This document shows, one piece after another, positions 9,291 through 18,491 of a DNA stretch of 64,000 bases. The notes under the pieces were generated by a model. It made no database searches and was not told the DNA's origin. It saw nothing but the letters and a program-made list of their open reading frames with translations. Origin of the DNA: Peptococcus niger (GTDB lineage Bacteria > Bacillota > Peptococcia > Peptococcales > Peptococcaceae). Position numbers and translations under genes: made by a program. Every line of letters begins with the position of its first letter. Within the stretch, counting starts at the first letter, position 1. The stretch spans positions 1-64,000 of the forward strand of contig NZ_FNAF01000010.1 of the NCBI RefSeq assembly GCF_900101835.1, in the 5' to 3' direction.

Positions 9291-10354
9291 AGTTTTGTTT
9301 CCTCCAGTAAGAGTTCTTGTAAATGTTGTTCAAAGGTCTCCAGTAGGGCCTCTTCAGACACGCTGGCGACAATTTCGCCTTTGCGAAAAACAAGGCCCCT
9401 GCCTTTTCCGCCGGCAATGCCAATATCTGCTTCTCGCGCTTCACCCGGGCCGTTCACCGCACAGCCCATAACGGCAATTTTAAGCGGTTTCTTGATGTCT
9501 CGGGTCAACTCCTCCACCGCTTCCAGGAGCGGCAGCAAGTCAATTTGGGTGCGGCCACAAGTCGGACAGGCTATGATGTTAACGCCTGAATCAATAAGCC
9601 CGCAGGCTTTTAAAATGTCATGAGCCACCGGAATTTCATTGAGCGGATCGCCGCTTAAGGAGACACGCAGGGTATCCCCAATCCCGTCCAACAATAAGGC
9701 GCCGATGCCCACAGCAGATTTTATCGTGCCTGTGCGCACGCCGCCGGCTTCTGTTACACCCAGGTGCAGCGGATAATCCAGCTGGGCTGCCGCCAACCGG
9801 TTGGCCGCTACCATTTCCTGAACGCCGGACGCCTTCACCGACAAGACCAGCAAATGAAAATCAGCTGCCTCACAGACCCGCACATGGTTGACCAAACTTT
9901 CCACCATGGCTTCTGGTGTCGGGCCGCCGTATTTTTTAAGCAAGTCCCGTTCAACCGAGCCGGAATTCACCCCGATGCGCATCGGGGTCTCCGCCTTGCG
10001 GCAGGCCTCGATTACCTGTAAAAACCGGTCATGACCGCCAATGTTACCGGGATTAATCCGGACGCCATCAACCCCACAGGCCACGGCCGCCAAGGCCAAG
10101 CGATGGTCAAAATGAATGTCCGCCACAATGGGCACCGGACTCTTGTTTACAATCGTTTCCAAGGCCGACAAGGCCGCCTTATCCGGCACCGCCACCCGAA
10201 CCAACCGGGCACCGGCTGCGGCCAGCGCATGAATCTGTGCCAGCGTTGCGGCGCTGTCGTGGGTATCTGTGTTGGTCATGGACTGAATAAATACCGGATG
10301 GTCACCGCCCACCCCTAAGTCTCGCACTGTAAAAGATCGCGTTTTATGTCGCAT
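9287..10354 (-). CDS. ispG: 4-hydroxy-3-methylbut-2-enyl diphosphate synthase
   Basis: IspG (GcpE) is the iron-sulfur enzyme that makes HMBPP from methylerythritol cyclodiphosphate in the non-mevalonate isoprenoid pathway. The 355-residue protein has the TIM-barrel N-terminal region with FIQSMTNTDTHD near the start, and a C-terminal [4Fe-4S] region with CPTCGRTQ and MGCAVNGPGEA supplying the three cluster cysteines. GAGG precedes the ATG at 10354. It sits between rseP and proS, in the same operon as dxr, cdsA and uppS, so two MEP-pathway enzymes are co-transcribed with undecaprenyl synthesis. Confidence 0.97.
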   Translation of the reverse strand: MRHKTRSFTVRDLGVGGDHPVFIQSMTNTDTHDSAATLAQIHALAAAGARLVRVAVPDKAALSALETIVNKSPVPIVADIHFDHRLALAAVACGVDGVRINPGNIGGHDRFLQVIEACRKAETPMRIGVNSGSVERDLLKKYGGPTPEAMVESLVNHVRVCEAADFHLLVLSVKASGVQEMVAANRLAAAQLDYPLHLGVTEAGGVRTGTIKSAVGIGALLLDGIGDTLRVSLSGDPLNEIPVAHDILKACGLIDSGVNIIACPTCGRTQIDLLPLLEAVEELTRDIKKPLKIAVMGCAVNGPGEAREADIGIAGGKGRGLVFRKGEIVASVSEEALLETFEQHLQELLLEETKL

Positions 10355-10361
10355 ACTAACC

Positions 10362-11432
10362 TCACACCAATCGTGATATATCGTTAAAGGTTACATAGAT
10401 CATAAGCCCCATTAAAAAGGCAAAGCCAACCAAATTTACCAGGCCTTCTTTTTCTGCGCTGACCGGCCGACCGCGCACCGCTTCCAATAACAAAAAGAGC
10501 AAGCGGCTCCCGTCCAGGGCAGGAATGGGCAACAGGTTCAATAAGCCCAAATTGACAGATAGGGCTGCCGTCAGCATCAGGACATTGACTGCCCCATGCT
10601 GCGTTGATTCATCAATGGCTTTAACAATGCCCACCGGCCCGGCCAGGCCTTCTTCCTTATCGCTGACAGACGTTTTGCCGGTGACCAAATTCCCCACCGC
10701 ATCAAAGATGATCATGGACATCTGCTTGGTCATCTTGACACTGGCCGTCGCTGCCTCCGAAAAATCCAACCGGCGTTGTTCATAAACCGTTTCATGGGAA
10801 ATGCCAATCAAATACCGCTTTTCGCCTGCACTCCATTTGGGCAGAAGCGGCAAATCGTGCACCTCACCCTTGCGTGACACACTTACCGTCAGCTGAGCCC
10901 CTTTTTCATCGGCGATGGCTTTTTGCAAGGCGGCCCAACTGTTGACAGCTTTTCCGTTAACCGCAGTGATTTTATCGCCTGCCTGCAGCCCCGCATGAGC
11001 TGCCGGACTCTTGTCACTCACTTGTGAAATCACTGTATCCATTTCCATTTTCGGCACTTCAACGCCGACCGACATGAAGACAATCATAAAAATCAAGACG
11101 GCCACCAGCAAGTTCATCAAGGGACCGGCGGCTGCAAAAAAGGCCCGGTGTAAAATTGGTCGGTTCGGATAACGCCGCGGGTCATCAGCCGGCAAAGGGC
11201 TCTCTTCTTCTAAATCCCCACTGGCGCCGGTAACGCTGACATAACCGCCGGCTGGAATAGCAGCAATGACGTAGTCGGTTCCACCTTTGGTGAAGGTTGT
11301 AATGGCCGGCCCCATGCCAATGCTGAAGGTTTCCACGTTCATTCCGGAAATCTTTGCAATCATAAAGTGGCCCAGTTCGTGGACAAAAACCAAAAATCCC
11401 AGCAGCAAAACAGCAATCACAAAGGACATCAC
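10362..11432 (-). CDS. rseP: Site-2 membrane zinc metalloprotease RseP family
   Basis: A membrane-embedded protease that cleaves transmembrane substrates such as anti-sigma factors and signal peptides (RasP/YluC in Bacillus). The 356 residues contain HELGH at 18-22 in the first membrane segment, a single PDZ domain around 120-200 (SPAAHAGLQAGDKITAVNG), and the C-terminal LLPIPALDGSR motif giving the third zinc ligand. The first codon is GTG (11432), immediately followed by ATG (11429); both overlap the dxr stop, so either may be used. The order uppS-cdsA-dxr-rseP is the widely conserved one. Confidence 0.96.
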   Translation of the reverse strand: MMSFVIAVLLLGFLVFVHELGHFMIAKISGMNVETFSIGMGPAITTFTKGGTDYVIAAIPAGGYVSVTGASGDLEEESPLPADDPRRYPNRPILHRAFFAAAGPLMNLLVAVLIFMIVFMSVGVEVPKMEMDTVISQVSDKSPAAHAGLQAGDKITAVNGKAVNSWAALQKAIADEKGAQLTVSVSRKGEVHDLPLLPKWSAGEKRYLIGISHETVYEQRRLDFSEAATASVKMTKQMSMIIFDAVGNLVTGKTSVSDKEEGLAGPVGIVKAIDESTQHGAVNVLMLTAALSVNLGLLNLLPIPALDGSRLLFLLLEAVRGRPVSAEKEGLVNLVGFAFLMGLMIYVTFNDISRLV

Positions 11433-12583
11433 AGCCGATCACCCGCCTGCCGGCAAAGTTCCTGGGCCTTGGCCCGCGCCGCTTGGTCAACTTCAGACAA
11501 ATGCGCCAAACTTTCAACGGCATCCGCCTTAAAAGCAGCCATGGTTTCAGCCGCCACATCAGCAATGGCCAAAAATCCAAGTTTTTTATCTAAGAATTGG
11601 GCCACAGCCACTTCATTGGCTGCATTCAGGACCGCCGGCATAATGCCTCCTTGCTCAATGGCCCGGTAGGCTAATTTTAAGGCCGGGAAGTCTGCCCAGC
11701 GCGGTTCAGCAAAATGCAGGGTCCCGATTTTTGCTAAATCAAGGGTTGGAAAACTGTTGACCAGACGGTCTGGCCAGCTGAGGGCATATTGAATGGGCAA
11801 ACGCATGTCTGCCGTGCCCAGTTGCGCCATAATGGTCCCGTCTGTCCATTGCACCATAGAGTGAACAACGCTTTCTTCATGGACCAATACCTGGACCGCA
11901 TCCGCCGGCAGCCCAAAAAGGCGAACCGCCTCAATGACTTCCAGCCCTTTGTTCATCAGGGTTGCCGAATCAATGGTTATTTTCCGCCCCATATGCCAGG
12001 TCGGGTGGCTCAAGGCATCTTCCGGGCCAACCTCAGCCAGTCGTTCCCGCGGCCAATGGCGGAAGGGGCCTCCTGATGCCGTCAGGAGAATCCGCGCCGG
12101 CTTGCCGTTGGCTTCCAAACATTGAAAGATGGCCGAATGCTCGCTGTCTACCGGAATGATGCGTCCACCGTAACGTTGCAAAGCATCGGCCACCAAGTCT
12201 CCGGCGGCAACCAGTGTTTCTTTATTGGCCAAGGCCACCGTTTTTCCCATTTCCAAGGCAAGCAGGGTCGGATGAATACCGGCCGCCCCGGATATGGCCC
12301 CCAAAACAAGGTCAACGGTCGACAAGGCCTCTTGCAAGTCCTGCCAATCTGAAAAAACAGCCATCCCCGCCTGCTTGAGTTCCGGCGCCAATTCCCGATA
12401 GGTTTCAGGCGCCGTGATGAAAACCGCTTTCGGGCGAAATTTCAGCGCTTGTTTGCGAAGCAGGTTTGCATTCCTATGCCCTGCTAATACACTGATAGAA
12501 AAAAGTGATGGATGTTCTTCCACCACTTGAAGCGTTTGTCGACCGATGGAGCCGGTGGCTCCCAATACCGCTATTTCTTTCAT
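11429..12583 (-). CDS. dxr: 1-deoxy-D-xylulose 5-phosphate reductoisomerase
   Basis: Converts DXP to MEP with NADPH, the second and committed step of the MEP pathway. The protein of 384 residues starts MKEIAVLGATGSIGRQTL, the NADPH Rossmann motif, and contains ALANKETLV, the metal-binding VDSEHSAIFQ, TASGGPF and the catalytic-loop region HPTWHMGRKITIDSATLMNKGLEVIEA, and HPEE-like C-terminal helices. AAGGA precedes the ATG. It is placed between cdsA and rseP. Confidence 0.97.
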   Translation of the reverse strand: MKEIAVLGATGSIGRQTLQVVEEHPSLFSISVLAGHRNANLLRKQALKFRPKAVFITAPETYRELAPELKQAGMAVFSDWQDLQEALSTVDLVLGAISGAAGIHPTLLALEMGKTVALANKETLVAAGDLVADALQRYGGRIIPVDSEHSAIFQCLEANGKPARILLTASGGPFRHWPRERLAEVGPEDALSHPTWHMGRKITIDSATLMNKGLEVIEAVRLFGLPADAVQVLVHEESVVHSMVQWTDGTIMAQLGTADMRLPIQYALSWPDRLVNSFPTLDLAKIGTLHFAEPRWADFPALKLAYRAIEQGGIMPAVLNAANEVAVAQFLDKKLGFLAIADVAAETMAAFKADAVESLAHLSEVDQAARAKAQELCRQAGDRL

Positions 12584-12602
12584 ATCGATCCTTTCTCAAA
12601 AC

Positions 12603-13394
12603 TTATAAGGTCGCCAAAAAAGGCAACAGATAGCTGACCACAGGCAAAACCAGCATCAGACTGTCAAAGCGATCCAAGATGCCGCCATGGCCCGGCAAAA
12701 TATTACCGGAATCTTTTACCCCGAAAGTCCGCTTGAGTAAACTTTCAAATAGGTCTCCTAAAATGCCCACCACGGCAATTGCAACGGCAAAAAGAACCGT
12801 CGCCGCCGGACCGGGCAGGGCTTTAATAAAGACATTGGCGATGAGCAGGGCCAGAACAGCCAAAACAATACCGCCTACAGCCCCTTCCACCGTTTTATTC
12901 GGCGAAAGCTGGGCTGCCAATTTATGCCTCCCAAAGGCGCGCCCTACAAAATAGGCGCCACTGTCTGAAAACCAAACCGTCAAAAAGGCCATGAGCAGCA
13001 GCCAGCTGCCATGGGGTGCGTCATATAAGACCAGGGCATGCATTAGCGTCCACGCCCCGTAAATCAGCATCAAAAGCAAAAATCCCAAATCACCGATGGG
13101 CAAGTGCGGGTAGGCAAACACACCAAGCGCCAGCAAAACAGTCAGGTAAAAGGCCAAAACGATGCCCTGCCAATCAGGAACCTGCAGCAAATAGGTCACA
13201 AAAAAGCCGACTGCTCCACAGGCAGGCAACCACAAAAAGGCCAGCGGCCGTTTCGGCGCATACATCCGCGCCAATTCAAACAAGGCCCCCGCCGTTAGCG
13301 CCACCACCAAAAGCAGCATCAAGGGACGCACGGTAAACAAGCAGAGCAGGATAACAGGGATGCCCACCGCTCCGGTGATGATTCGTTGTCTCAT
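12603..13394 (-). CDS. cdsA: Phosphatidate cytidylyltransferase
   Basis: An integral membrane enzyme that makes CDP-diacylglycerol from phosphatidic acid and CTP, feeding phospholipid synthesis. The 263-residue protein is almost entirely hydrophobic with about seven to eight membrane segments and shows the family signature near its C terminus (KDSGNILPGHGGILDRFDSL), plus DSGAYFVGRAFGRHKL and SPNKTVEGAVGG. Its ATG overlaps the uppS stop (ATGA), with AAAGGA upstream. Confidence 0.96.
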   Translation of the reverse strand: MRQRIITGAVGIPVILLCLFTVRPLMLLLVVALTAGALFELARMYAPKRPLAFLWLPACGAVGFFVTYLLQVPDWQGIVLAFYLTVLLALGVFAYPHLPIGDLGFLLLMLIYGAWTLMHALVLYDAPHGSWLLLMAFLTVWFSDSGAYFVGRAFGRHKLAAQLSPNKTVEGAVGGIVLAVLALLIANVFIKALPGPAATVLFAVAIAVVGILGDLFESLLKRTFGVKDSGNILPGHGGILDRFDSLMLVLPVVSYLLPFLATL

Positions 13395-14155
13395 ATCTTT
13401 CCTTTCATGGCGATGCCCCCGAAGCGTCGGTCGCGCCCTTGGAAATCACCGATTGCCTCCAGCAGGTCAGCAGGCGAAAAATCCGGCCACAGAACATCTG
13501 TCAGCCAAAGTTCCGCATAGGCCATTTGCCAGAGCATGAAATTTGAAATGCGAAATTCCCCGGAGGACCGAATAATAAAATCCGGATCCGGTTGGCCCGC
13601 CGTGTATAATTTTTCAGCAATGGCCGCCTCATTAATCGTTTCAGGCGAGCGGTCACCGGCCGCCACTTCTTGCGCCAACAAGCGGGCAGCTCGCACCAGC
13701 TCCTGCCGTCCACCGTAATTCAGGGCAATGTTAAAGTGCAGCGTGGCATTATTTTTCGTTTTTTCTTCCACACGCTGCAAGCTGGCCTGCACCTTGTCCG
13801 GTAAGCCGGCTTTGTCGCCAATGGCCATCAGGCGCACGTCATTGCGCATCAGTTTATCACACTTGCGATCCAAATATTCCACTAAAAGCGCCATCAAGCC
13901 GTTGACCTCACTGGTCGGTCGCTTCCAGTTTTCCGTGGAAAAAGCATAGACGGTCAAATACTCGACGCCTAAAGCAATCACCGTTTCTAAAATGGCGTCC
14001 ATGGCTTCTACCCCGGCCCGGTGCCCCTTTAACCGCACCAAACCTCGCATGGTCGCCCAACGCCCGTTACCGTCCATGATAATACCTATATGCCTCGGTA
14101 TATTGCCTTTTTTCAATTGGCTAATCCGTTGATTGATTGACTCAGATTGACTCAT
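13391..14155 (-). CDS. uppS: Isoprenyl (undecaprenyl) diphosphate synthase
   Basis: A cis-prenyltransferase that condenses isopentenyl diphosphate onto farnesyl diphosphate to build the C55 lipid carrier for peptidoglycan. Length 254. The catalytic Asp28 sits in IIMDGNGRWA; conserved RGLVRLKGHRAG, YAFSTENWKRP, NYGGRQE and the C-terminal RSSGEFRISNF are all present. It is the first gene of a seven-gene operon whose downstream dxr and ispG supply its precursor. Upstream lies a promoter with an extended -10 element. The ribosome-binding site is weak (GGGGTG). Confidence 0.97.
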   Translation of the reverse strand: MSQSESINQRISQLKKGNIPRHIGIIMDGNGRWATMRGLVRLKGHRAGVEAMDAILETVIALGVEYLTVYAFSTENWKRPTSEVNGLMALLVEYLDRKCDKLMRNDVRLMAIGDKAGLPDKVQASLQRVEEKTKNNATLHFNIALNYGGRQELVRAARLLAQEVAAGDRSPETINEAAIAEKLYTAGQPDPDFIIRSSGEFRISNFMLWQMAYAELWLTDVLWPDFSPADLLEAIGDFQGRDRRFGGIAMKGKI

Positions 14156-14203
14156 TCGTTCACCCCGACTCTTTTCAATGTTTCATGTTATTGTCATGGT
14201 ATC

Positions 14204-14232
14204 ATTTTATCATAAGCGCGGGCGAGTGAACA
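14204..14232 (-). promoter_or_regulatory. Promoter of the uppS-polC operon
   Basis: Minus strand: an extended -10 TGATAAAAT (-10 TAAAAT at 14204-14209); the hexamer 17 bases upstream is a poor -35 (TGTTCA), so the promoter would depend on the TG extension. It is the only good candidate between the frr terminator and uppS. Confidence 0.45.
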
Positions 14233-14311
14233 GGCTTAGGGGTGCAGAGATGGTTACAGATTCACCTGAAGTGGCTGCAGGCGCATATTGCCGCCCATCA
14301 TTGCGCCCAAA

Positions 14312-14350
14312 CAAAAAGCCCTTCCTACCGAATCTCCGGTAGAAAGGGCT
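14312..14350 (-). terminator. Terminator after frr
   Basis: Minus-strand stem AGCCCTT(T)CTACCG with complement CGGTAG(G)AAGGGCT, 6-base loop, followed by TTTTTG. It separates the rpsB-tsf-pyrH-frr group from the uppS operon. Confidence 0.88.
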
Positions 14351-14373
14351 CTGCTTAGAAAACAAACAACTGA

Positions 14374-14931
14374 TTAAAACTCCAGTACTTCTTTTTCTTT
14401 TTCCGCCACCACGCTATCCACTTGCTTAATGGCGTCATCGGTCAATTTTTGCACATCATCTTGGCCTGATTTAGAATCATCCTCTGGAATTTCTTTCGCC
14501 TTTTCCAGTTTTTTAATTTGGTCGTTGGCATCGCGGCGAATATTACGCACGCTGACCTTGGCATCTTCGCCACGTTTCCGAGCCTGTTTTGCCAAATCTT
14601 CACGCACTTCCTGGGTCAACTGAGGCAGGGGCAGGCGGATGACGGTCCCGTCATTATTGGGCGTAATGCCCAAGTCGGAGGCTTGAAGGGCCTTTTCAAT
14701 TTCCCCGATAATGGCTTTATCCCAAGGTTGGACCGTCAAAAGACGTGGTTCCGGGGCGCTGATATTGGCCACTTGATTAAGGGGCGTCGGGGTACCGTAA
14801 TACGGCACGGTAATGCCATCCAATAAAGAGATATTGGCTTTGCCGGTTCGGATGCGGCTTAATTCTGTCCGCAAGGATTCAATGGACAAGTTCATACGGT
14901 TTTCTGTGTCTTTTAAAATATCGTTAATCAT
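14374..14931 (-). CDS. frr: Ribosome recycling factor
   Basis: RRF splits post-termination ribosomes together with EF-G. The ATG at 14931 gives a 185-residue protein, the standard length, and has AGGGAGTG 7-8 bases upstream within the end of pyrH; an earlier GTG at 14940 is less likely. Diagnostic segments are [54 protein letters not shown] and [10 protein letters not shown]. The start overlaps pyrH by 8 bases, so the two are translationally coupled, an arrangement common in bacteria. Confidence 0.97.
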   Translation of the reverse strand: MINDILKDTENRMNLSIESLRTELSRIRTGKANISLLDGITVPYYGTPTPLNQVANISAPEPRLLTVQPWDKAIIGEIEKALQASDLGITPNNDGTVIRLPLPQLTQEVREDLAKQARKRGEDAKVSVRNIRRDANDQIKKLEKAKEIPEDDSKSGQDDVQKLTDDAIKQVDSVVAEKEKEVLEF

Positions 14932-15652
14932 CTTGTTCACTCCCTACATAGGTGCCGATGGTTTCGCCCATCAGCGCGCGCTTCATATTACCGCGTTCCA
15001 TCATATTAAATACGATAATGGGGATATCGTTGTCCATGCACAAAGAGGTTGCCGTGCTGTCCATCACTTTCAGCCCACGATTTAAGACGTCAATATAGGA
15101 CAGTTTATCAAATTTTTTTGCATCGGAATGCGTCTGCGGATCACAATCGTAAACGCCGTCAACTTTCTTGGCCATAAGAATAACCTCGGCTTCAATTTCA
15201 GCCGCCCGCAAGGCAGCGGTGGTATCCGTTGAAAAAAACGGATTCCCGGTGCCGGCGCCAAAGATAACCACGCGGCCTTTTTCAAGATGACGAATGGCCC
15301 GGCGTTTTATATACAGTTCCGCCACTTGCCGCATTTCAATCGCCGTTTGCACCCGCGTATCAATGTTGTGGTTTTCCAGCACATCCTGTAAGGCCAAGGC
15401 ATTGATCACCGTTGCCAACATGCCCATGTAATCGGCAGTGGCGCGATCGATACCGCGCTTGGCCCCGGCTACACCGCGCCAAATGTTGCCTCCACCGACA
15501 ACGACGGCGACCTCAACCCCCATGGCGATGATGTCGCCAATCTGTTCCGCCAAGGAATCCAATACGCTGTTTTCAAGACCGAAGCCCTGATCGCCTGCCA
15601 ATGCTTCACCAGAGAGTTTGATAATGACACGTTTATACTTAGGTGTTTCCAT
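14924..15652 (-). CDS. pyrH: UMP kinase
   Basis: A hexameric amino-acid-kinase-fold enzyme that phosphorylates UMP to UDP. The 242 residues show the N-terminal [22 protein letters not shown], the UMP-binding [15 protein letters not shown], and [23 protein letters not shown] lies 6 bases before the ATG. A strong terminator hairpin lies between tsf and this gene with no visible promoter, so its transcription probably depends on read-through. Confidence 0.97.
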   Translation of the reverse strand: METPKYKRVIIKLSGEALAGDQGFGLENSVLDSLAEQIGDIIAMGVEVAVVVGGGNIWRGVAGAKRGIDRATADYMGMLATVINALALQDVLENHNIDTRVQTAIEMRQVAELYIKRRAIRHLEKGRVVIFGAGTGNPFFSTDTTAALRAAEIEAEVILMAKKVDGVYDCDPQTHSDAKKFDKLSYIDVLNRGLKVMDSTATSLCMDNDIPIIVFNMMERGNMKRALMGETIGTYVGSEQDD

Positions 15653-15670
15653 ACAAACCTCCTATCTACG

Positions 15671-15706
15671 AAAAAAAGGATCCATTTCATAAGAAATGGA
15701 TCCTTT
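15671..15706 (-). terminator. Intrinsic terminator between tsf and pyrH
   Basis: Minus strand: perfect 14-bp stem AAAGGATCCATTTC with a 4-base loop, followed by TTTTTTT. It starts a few bases after the tsf stop and is inside an otherwise continuous operon. Confidence 0.85.
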
Positions 15707-15712
15707 CGGCCG

Positions 15713-16372
15713 TTAACCTTGGTTGACTTGTGCAGCCACTTCAGCGGCAAAGTCTTCCGAACGTTTTTCCAAGCCTTCGCCCATTTCGTAACGCGTAAAC
15801 CGGCGAATTTTAATATTTTCACCAAATTCAGCAATAGCGGATTTGACAATATCCTCGATGGTTTCGTCAGTTTCGGAGCGAATGTAGGCTTGTTGCATCA
15901 GGCAGTTTTCGGCGTAGTACTTTTTCAGACGGCCTTCCACCATTTTTTCAACAATGTGCTCCGGTTTGTTTTCATTTAAAGCTTGTGCCTTCAATACTTC
16001 ACGTTCGTGGTTTAATTCTTCTTCCGGCACTTCTTCAGCGGTCAGGTAAGACGGGTTGGCCGCTGCAATATGCATGGCGATGTTTTGGGCAAATTCTTTA
16101 AAGGCATCGGTCTTTGCCACAAAATCGGTTTCACAGTTGATTTCAACCATAACACCAATCCGGCCACCCATGTGCAGGTAGGAAGCAATGACCCCTTCAG
16201 CGGCGATACGACCGGCTTTTTTCGCCGAATCGGCCATGCCTTTTTCACGCAATAAATCAACAGCTTTGTCCATATCTCCGTCTGTTTCCTGCAAGGCTTT
16301 TTTGCAGTCCATCATGCCGGAGCCGGTTTGTTCACGAAGTTCTTTTACCATAGAAGCGGTAATATTTGCCAC
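15713..16372 (-). CDS. tsf: Translation elongation factor Ts
   Basis: The nucleotide exchange factor that regenerates EF-Tu-GTP. 219 residues, the shorter Firmicutes-type form. The N-terminal UBA-like domain ([20 protein letters not shown]) and the [23 protein letters not shown] segment are diagnostic. The start is GTG at 16372, preceded by AAGGAGG at good spacing. It lies downstream of rpsB, but a terminator hairpin separates the two. Confidence 0.97.
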   Translation of the reverse strand: MANITASMVKELREQTGSGMMDCKKALQETDGDMDKAVDLLREKGMADSAKKAGRIAAEGVIASYLHMGGRIGVMVEINCETDFVAKTDAFKEFAQNIAMHIAAANPSYLTAEEVPEEELNHEREVLKAQALNENKPEHIVEKMVEGRLKKYYAENCLMQQAYIRSETDETIEDIVKSAIAEFGENIKIRRFTRYEMGEGLEKRSEDFAAEVAAQVNQG

Positions 16373-16405
16373 AGAGATACCTCCTTAGTTGTCAACAACG
16401 GTCTT

Positions 16406-16445
16406 TAAAAAAGGTAACCGCCGGCCATGCCAACAGGTTACCTTT
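16406..16445 (-). terminator. Intrinsic terminator between rpsB and tsf
   Basis: Minus strand: stem AAAGGTAACC / GGTTACCTTT (10 bp), a 16-base loop containing a GC-rich palindrome (GGCCGGC), then TTTTT. It lies in the rpsB-tsf gap and probably lets only part of transcription through. Confidence 0.8.
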
Positions 16446-16452
16446 ATGACGT

Positions 16453-17175
16453 CTATTCAGCTTCAGTTGCTTCCTCAGCCACGTCTTCATCAAAGCCCTG
16501 TTTGGCTTCAACAACGGCATCGGCAATAACGGAAGTCAATAATTTGACTGCGCGAATCGCGTCATCATTGCCCGGAATGACATAGTCAATTTCATCCGGA
16601 TCGCAGTTGGTGTCAACTACAGCGATTACGGGAATACCAAGCTTACGCGCTTCATGCACAGCAATTTTTTCTTTGCGCGGATCAATGACGAAGATGGCTC
16701 CCGGCAGTTCCGGCATATTTTTGATGCCGCCAAGGTAGCGTTCAAGCTTCTCTTTTTCAGCCAAAAGCAAAGATTTTTCTTTTTTGGTCAACAGTTCGAG
16801 CGTACCTTCTTCTTCCATCTTTTCCAGTTCGAAAAGACGTTTGATACGCGTTTTGATGGTTTTGTAGTTGGTCAACATACCGCCCAACCAACGTTCGTTG
16901 ACGTAATATTCGCCTGCGCGAATGGCTTCGTCACGAATGGATTCTTGAGCTTGTTTTTTCGTACCAACGAAAAGAATGGGTTTGTTTTCCTCAACAGTTT
17001 CTTTGACAAAGTCAAAGGCATCTTTCATGAGGCGAACTGTTTTCTGCAGATCAATGATGTAGATCCCATTGCGTTCTGCAAAGATATAAGGCGCCATTTT
17101 AGGGTTCCAGCGCCGTGTTTGATGTCCAAAATGCACACCGGCTTCTAAAAGTTGTTTCATAGAAACGACGGACAT
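16453..17175 (-). CDS. rpsB: 30S ribosomal protein S2
   Basis: Essential small-subunit protein. The 240 residues start [27 protein letters not shown], the universal S2 N terminus, and include [30 protein letters not shown] and [13 protein letters not shown]. The acidic tail ([11 protein letters not shown]) is typical of Firmicutes. AAAGGAGG lies at good distance before the ATG. First gene of rpsB-tsf-pyrH-frr, with a strong promoter and a leader of about 100 bases. Confidence 0.98.
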   Translation of the reverse strand: MSVVSMKQLLEAGVHFGHQTRRWNPKMAPYIFAERNGIYIIDLQKTVRLMKDAFDFVKETVEENKPILFVGTKKQAQESIRDEAIRAGEYYVNERWLGGMLTNYKTIKTRIKRLFELEKMEEEGTLELLTKKEKSLLLAEKEKLERYLGGIKNMPELPGAIFVIDPRKEKIAVHEARKLGIPVIAVVDTNCDPDEIDYVIPGNDDAIRAVKLLTSVIADAVVEAKQGFDEDVAEEATEAE

Positions 17176-17278
17176 TTGGGCACCTCCTTTCTGGATTTTC
17201 CTCCGATCCTCTCATGTCCTGCCTCATCTTTCTCTCCGGAAGCAGGTAATGAAGACCGTGTGTTTTTTTACCTCAAGT

Positions 17279-17307
17279 AGTATAGCATACCCGCTATTAT
17301 TGCGCAA
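17279..17307 (-). promoter_or_regulatory. Strong promoter of rpsB operon
   Basis: Minus strand: -35 TTGCGC (17302-17307), 17-base spacer, -10 TATACT (17279-17284) with an extended TG. Transcription would start near 17272, giving a leader of about 97 bases before rpsB, which contains a small hairpin (CCTGC/GCAGG). Autogenous control by S2 is known in other bacteria but no motif is proven here. Confidence 0.75.
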
Positions 17308-17312
17308 GCCTT

Positions 17313-18491
17313 TCAGTATAAAGGTGCCGATTCTTTTCCCAGCCGAGCATAGGTGACCATGGCCAGACAGACAAAAATCAGCAGGCACAAATACATGACT
17401 TGGTAGCCCCAGGCCGCTGCAGCAAAACCGGCCACAACCGATCCAACGGCCATGCCGCCGTCAAAGCCGACAAAAAAAGTCCCGTTGGCGGCGCCGATGC
17501 GACCGCGCGCAGCCCGGGTAACCGCCAGGCTTTGAAAAGCCGTTTGACCTGTGGCAAAGCCGGCGCCAAAGAGCATGCCGGCCAGGCAATACATCATTAG
17601 GGTATGGGCAAAAGCCGTCAAGACCAGCGATGCCGCCAAGGCCGCCAGGGCCGGAAAAACAGCCACGGACAGGCCGTAGCGGTCAATCAACTTGCCGATA
17701 AACGGCCGGGAAAGAATCATGGCAAGGGCATAGACAATAAAATAAGCACCGATATTAGCCACGCCGCGTTCATAGGCAAAAACAGCAATAAAACTTGAAT
17801 TGGCCCCCATTACGGCGGTTAAGAAAAACATCATCATGGCCGGTTTGACGGCATTTTTTTCATAGAATCGGTGGAGGCGACCGGCCGTTTCATCGTGCTT
17901 GGCAACCTCGTAAGGCGGTTCTGAAAACAGGACCATCCCTGCAATGGCCAGCGCCAAGAGGGCCGTGGCCAGGTTGCTCACTGCATGAAAGGAGACATAA
18001 TCCAGCAAGTACAGGCCCACGGCCGGCGCTACGGCCAAGGCCAGAGCCGTCGATAGGCCATAATACCCCATGCCCTCGCCAAGGCGTGGCCGTGGAATGA
18101 TGTCGGCTGCCATGGTGCTTGAAGAGGTACTGGCAATGCCCCAAGCAAAGCCTTGCAGCATCCGCACCACCAGCAGGAGCCCTACCGTCGAAATAAAGCC
18201 GATGCCAAAGGTCAAGACGCCCAGGGCCACCATCCCGATAATAAAAATGCTTTTACGTCCAAAGGTGTCCAAGAGCAGCCCTGCTAAAAAGCGGGTGACA
18301 ATGGAGGCAATGCAAATCAGGCCAATCAGCAGACCAATGCTGCGGTCTCCGGCACCAATGGCTTTGGCGTAAACCGGCAAGGTGGGGGTCAGTACTTGAA
18401 AGCTCAAGAAAAGCATTAGATTGATGAGCAAAATGCCAATAAATGGCGGTGTCCACAGCTTAACCGCTTCCGTTTGTTCAGGATTTGTCAT
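17313..18491 (-). CDS. Major facilitator superfamily efflux transporter
   Basis: A 12-helix inner-membrane MFS carrier of 392 residues; the ATG at 18491 (MTNPEQTEAVK) is preferred because GGAG precedes it and it overlaps the end of coaE by only 14 bases. The loop 2-3 motif appears as FLAGLLLDTFGRKSIFI, and the motif C region as GWGIASTSSSTMAADIIPRPRLGEGMGYYG, suggesting a drug-type exporter (DHA1-like). The substrate is not predictable. It is the last gene of the GIY-YIG-polA-mutM-coaE unit; the association with coaE is probably only positional. Confidence 0.85.
   Translation of the reverse strand: MTNPEQTEAVKLWTPPFIGILLINLMLFLSFQVLTPTLPVYAKAIGAGDRSIGLLIGLICIASIVTRFLAGLLLDTFGRKSIFIIGMVALGVLTFGIGFISTVGLLLVVRMLQGFAWGIASTSSSTMAADIIPRPRLGEGMGYYGLSTALALAVAPAVGLYLLDYVSFHAVSNLATALLALAIAGMVLFSEPPYEVAKHDETAGRLHRFYEKNAVKPAMMMFFLTAVMGANSSFIAVFAYERGVANIGAYFIVYALAMILSRPFIGKLIDRYGLSVAVFPALAALAASLVLTAFAHTLMMYCLAGMLFGAGFATGQTAFQSLAVTRAARGRIGAANGTFFVGFDGGMAVGSVVAGFAAAAWGYQVMYLCLLIFVCLAMVTYARLGKESAPLY

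Noticed and set aside
9290-9320. T-box leader for proS
   Set aside because: proS starts inside the end of ispG (ATGA overlap), leaving no room for a leader.
17176-17278. Possible S2-binding leader in front of rpsB
   Set aside because: Only one short GC helix is seen (CCTGC/GCAGG); it does not match a known autoregulatory motif that I can verify by eye.
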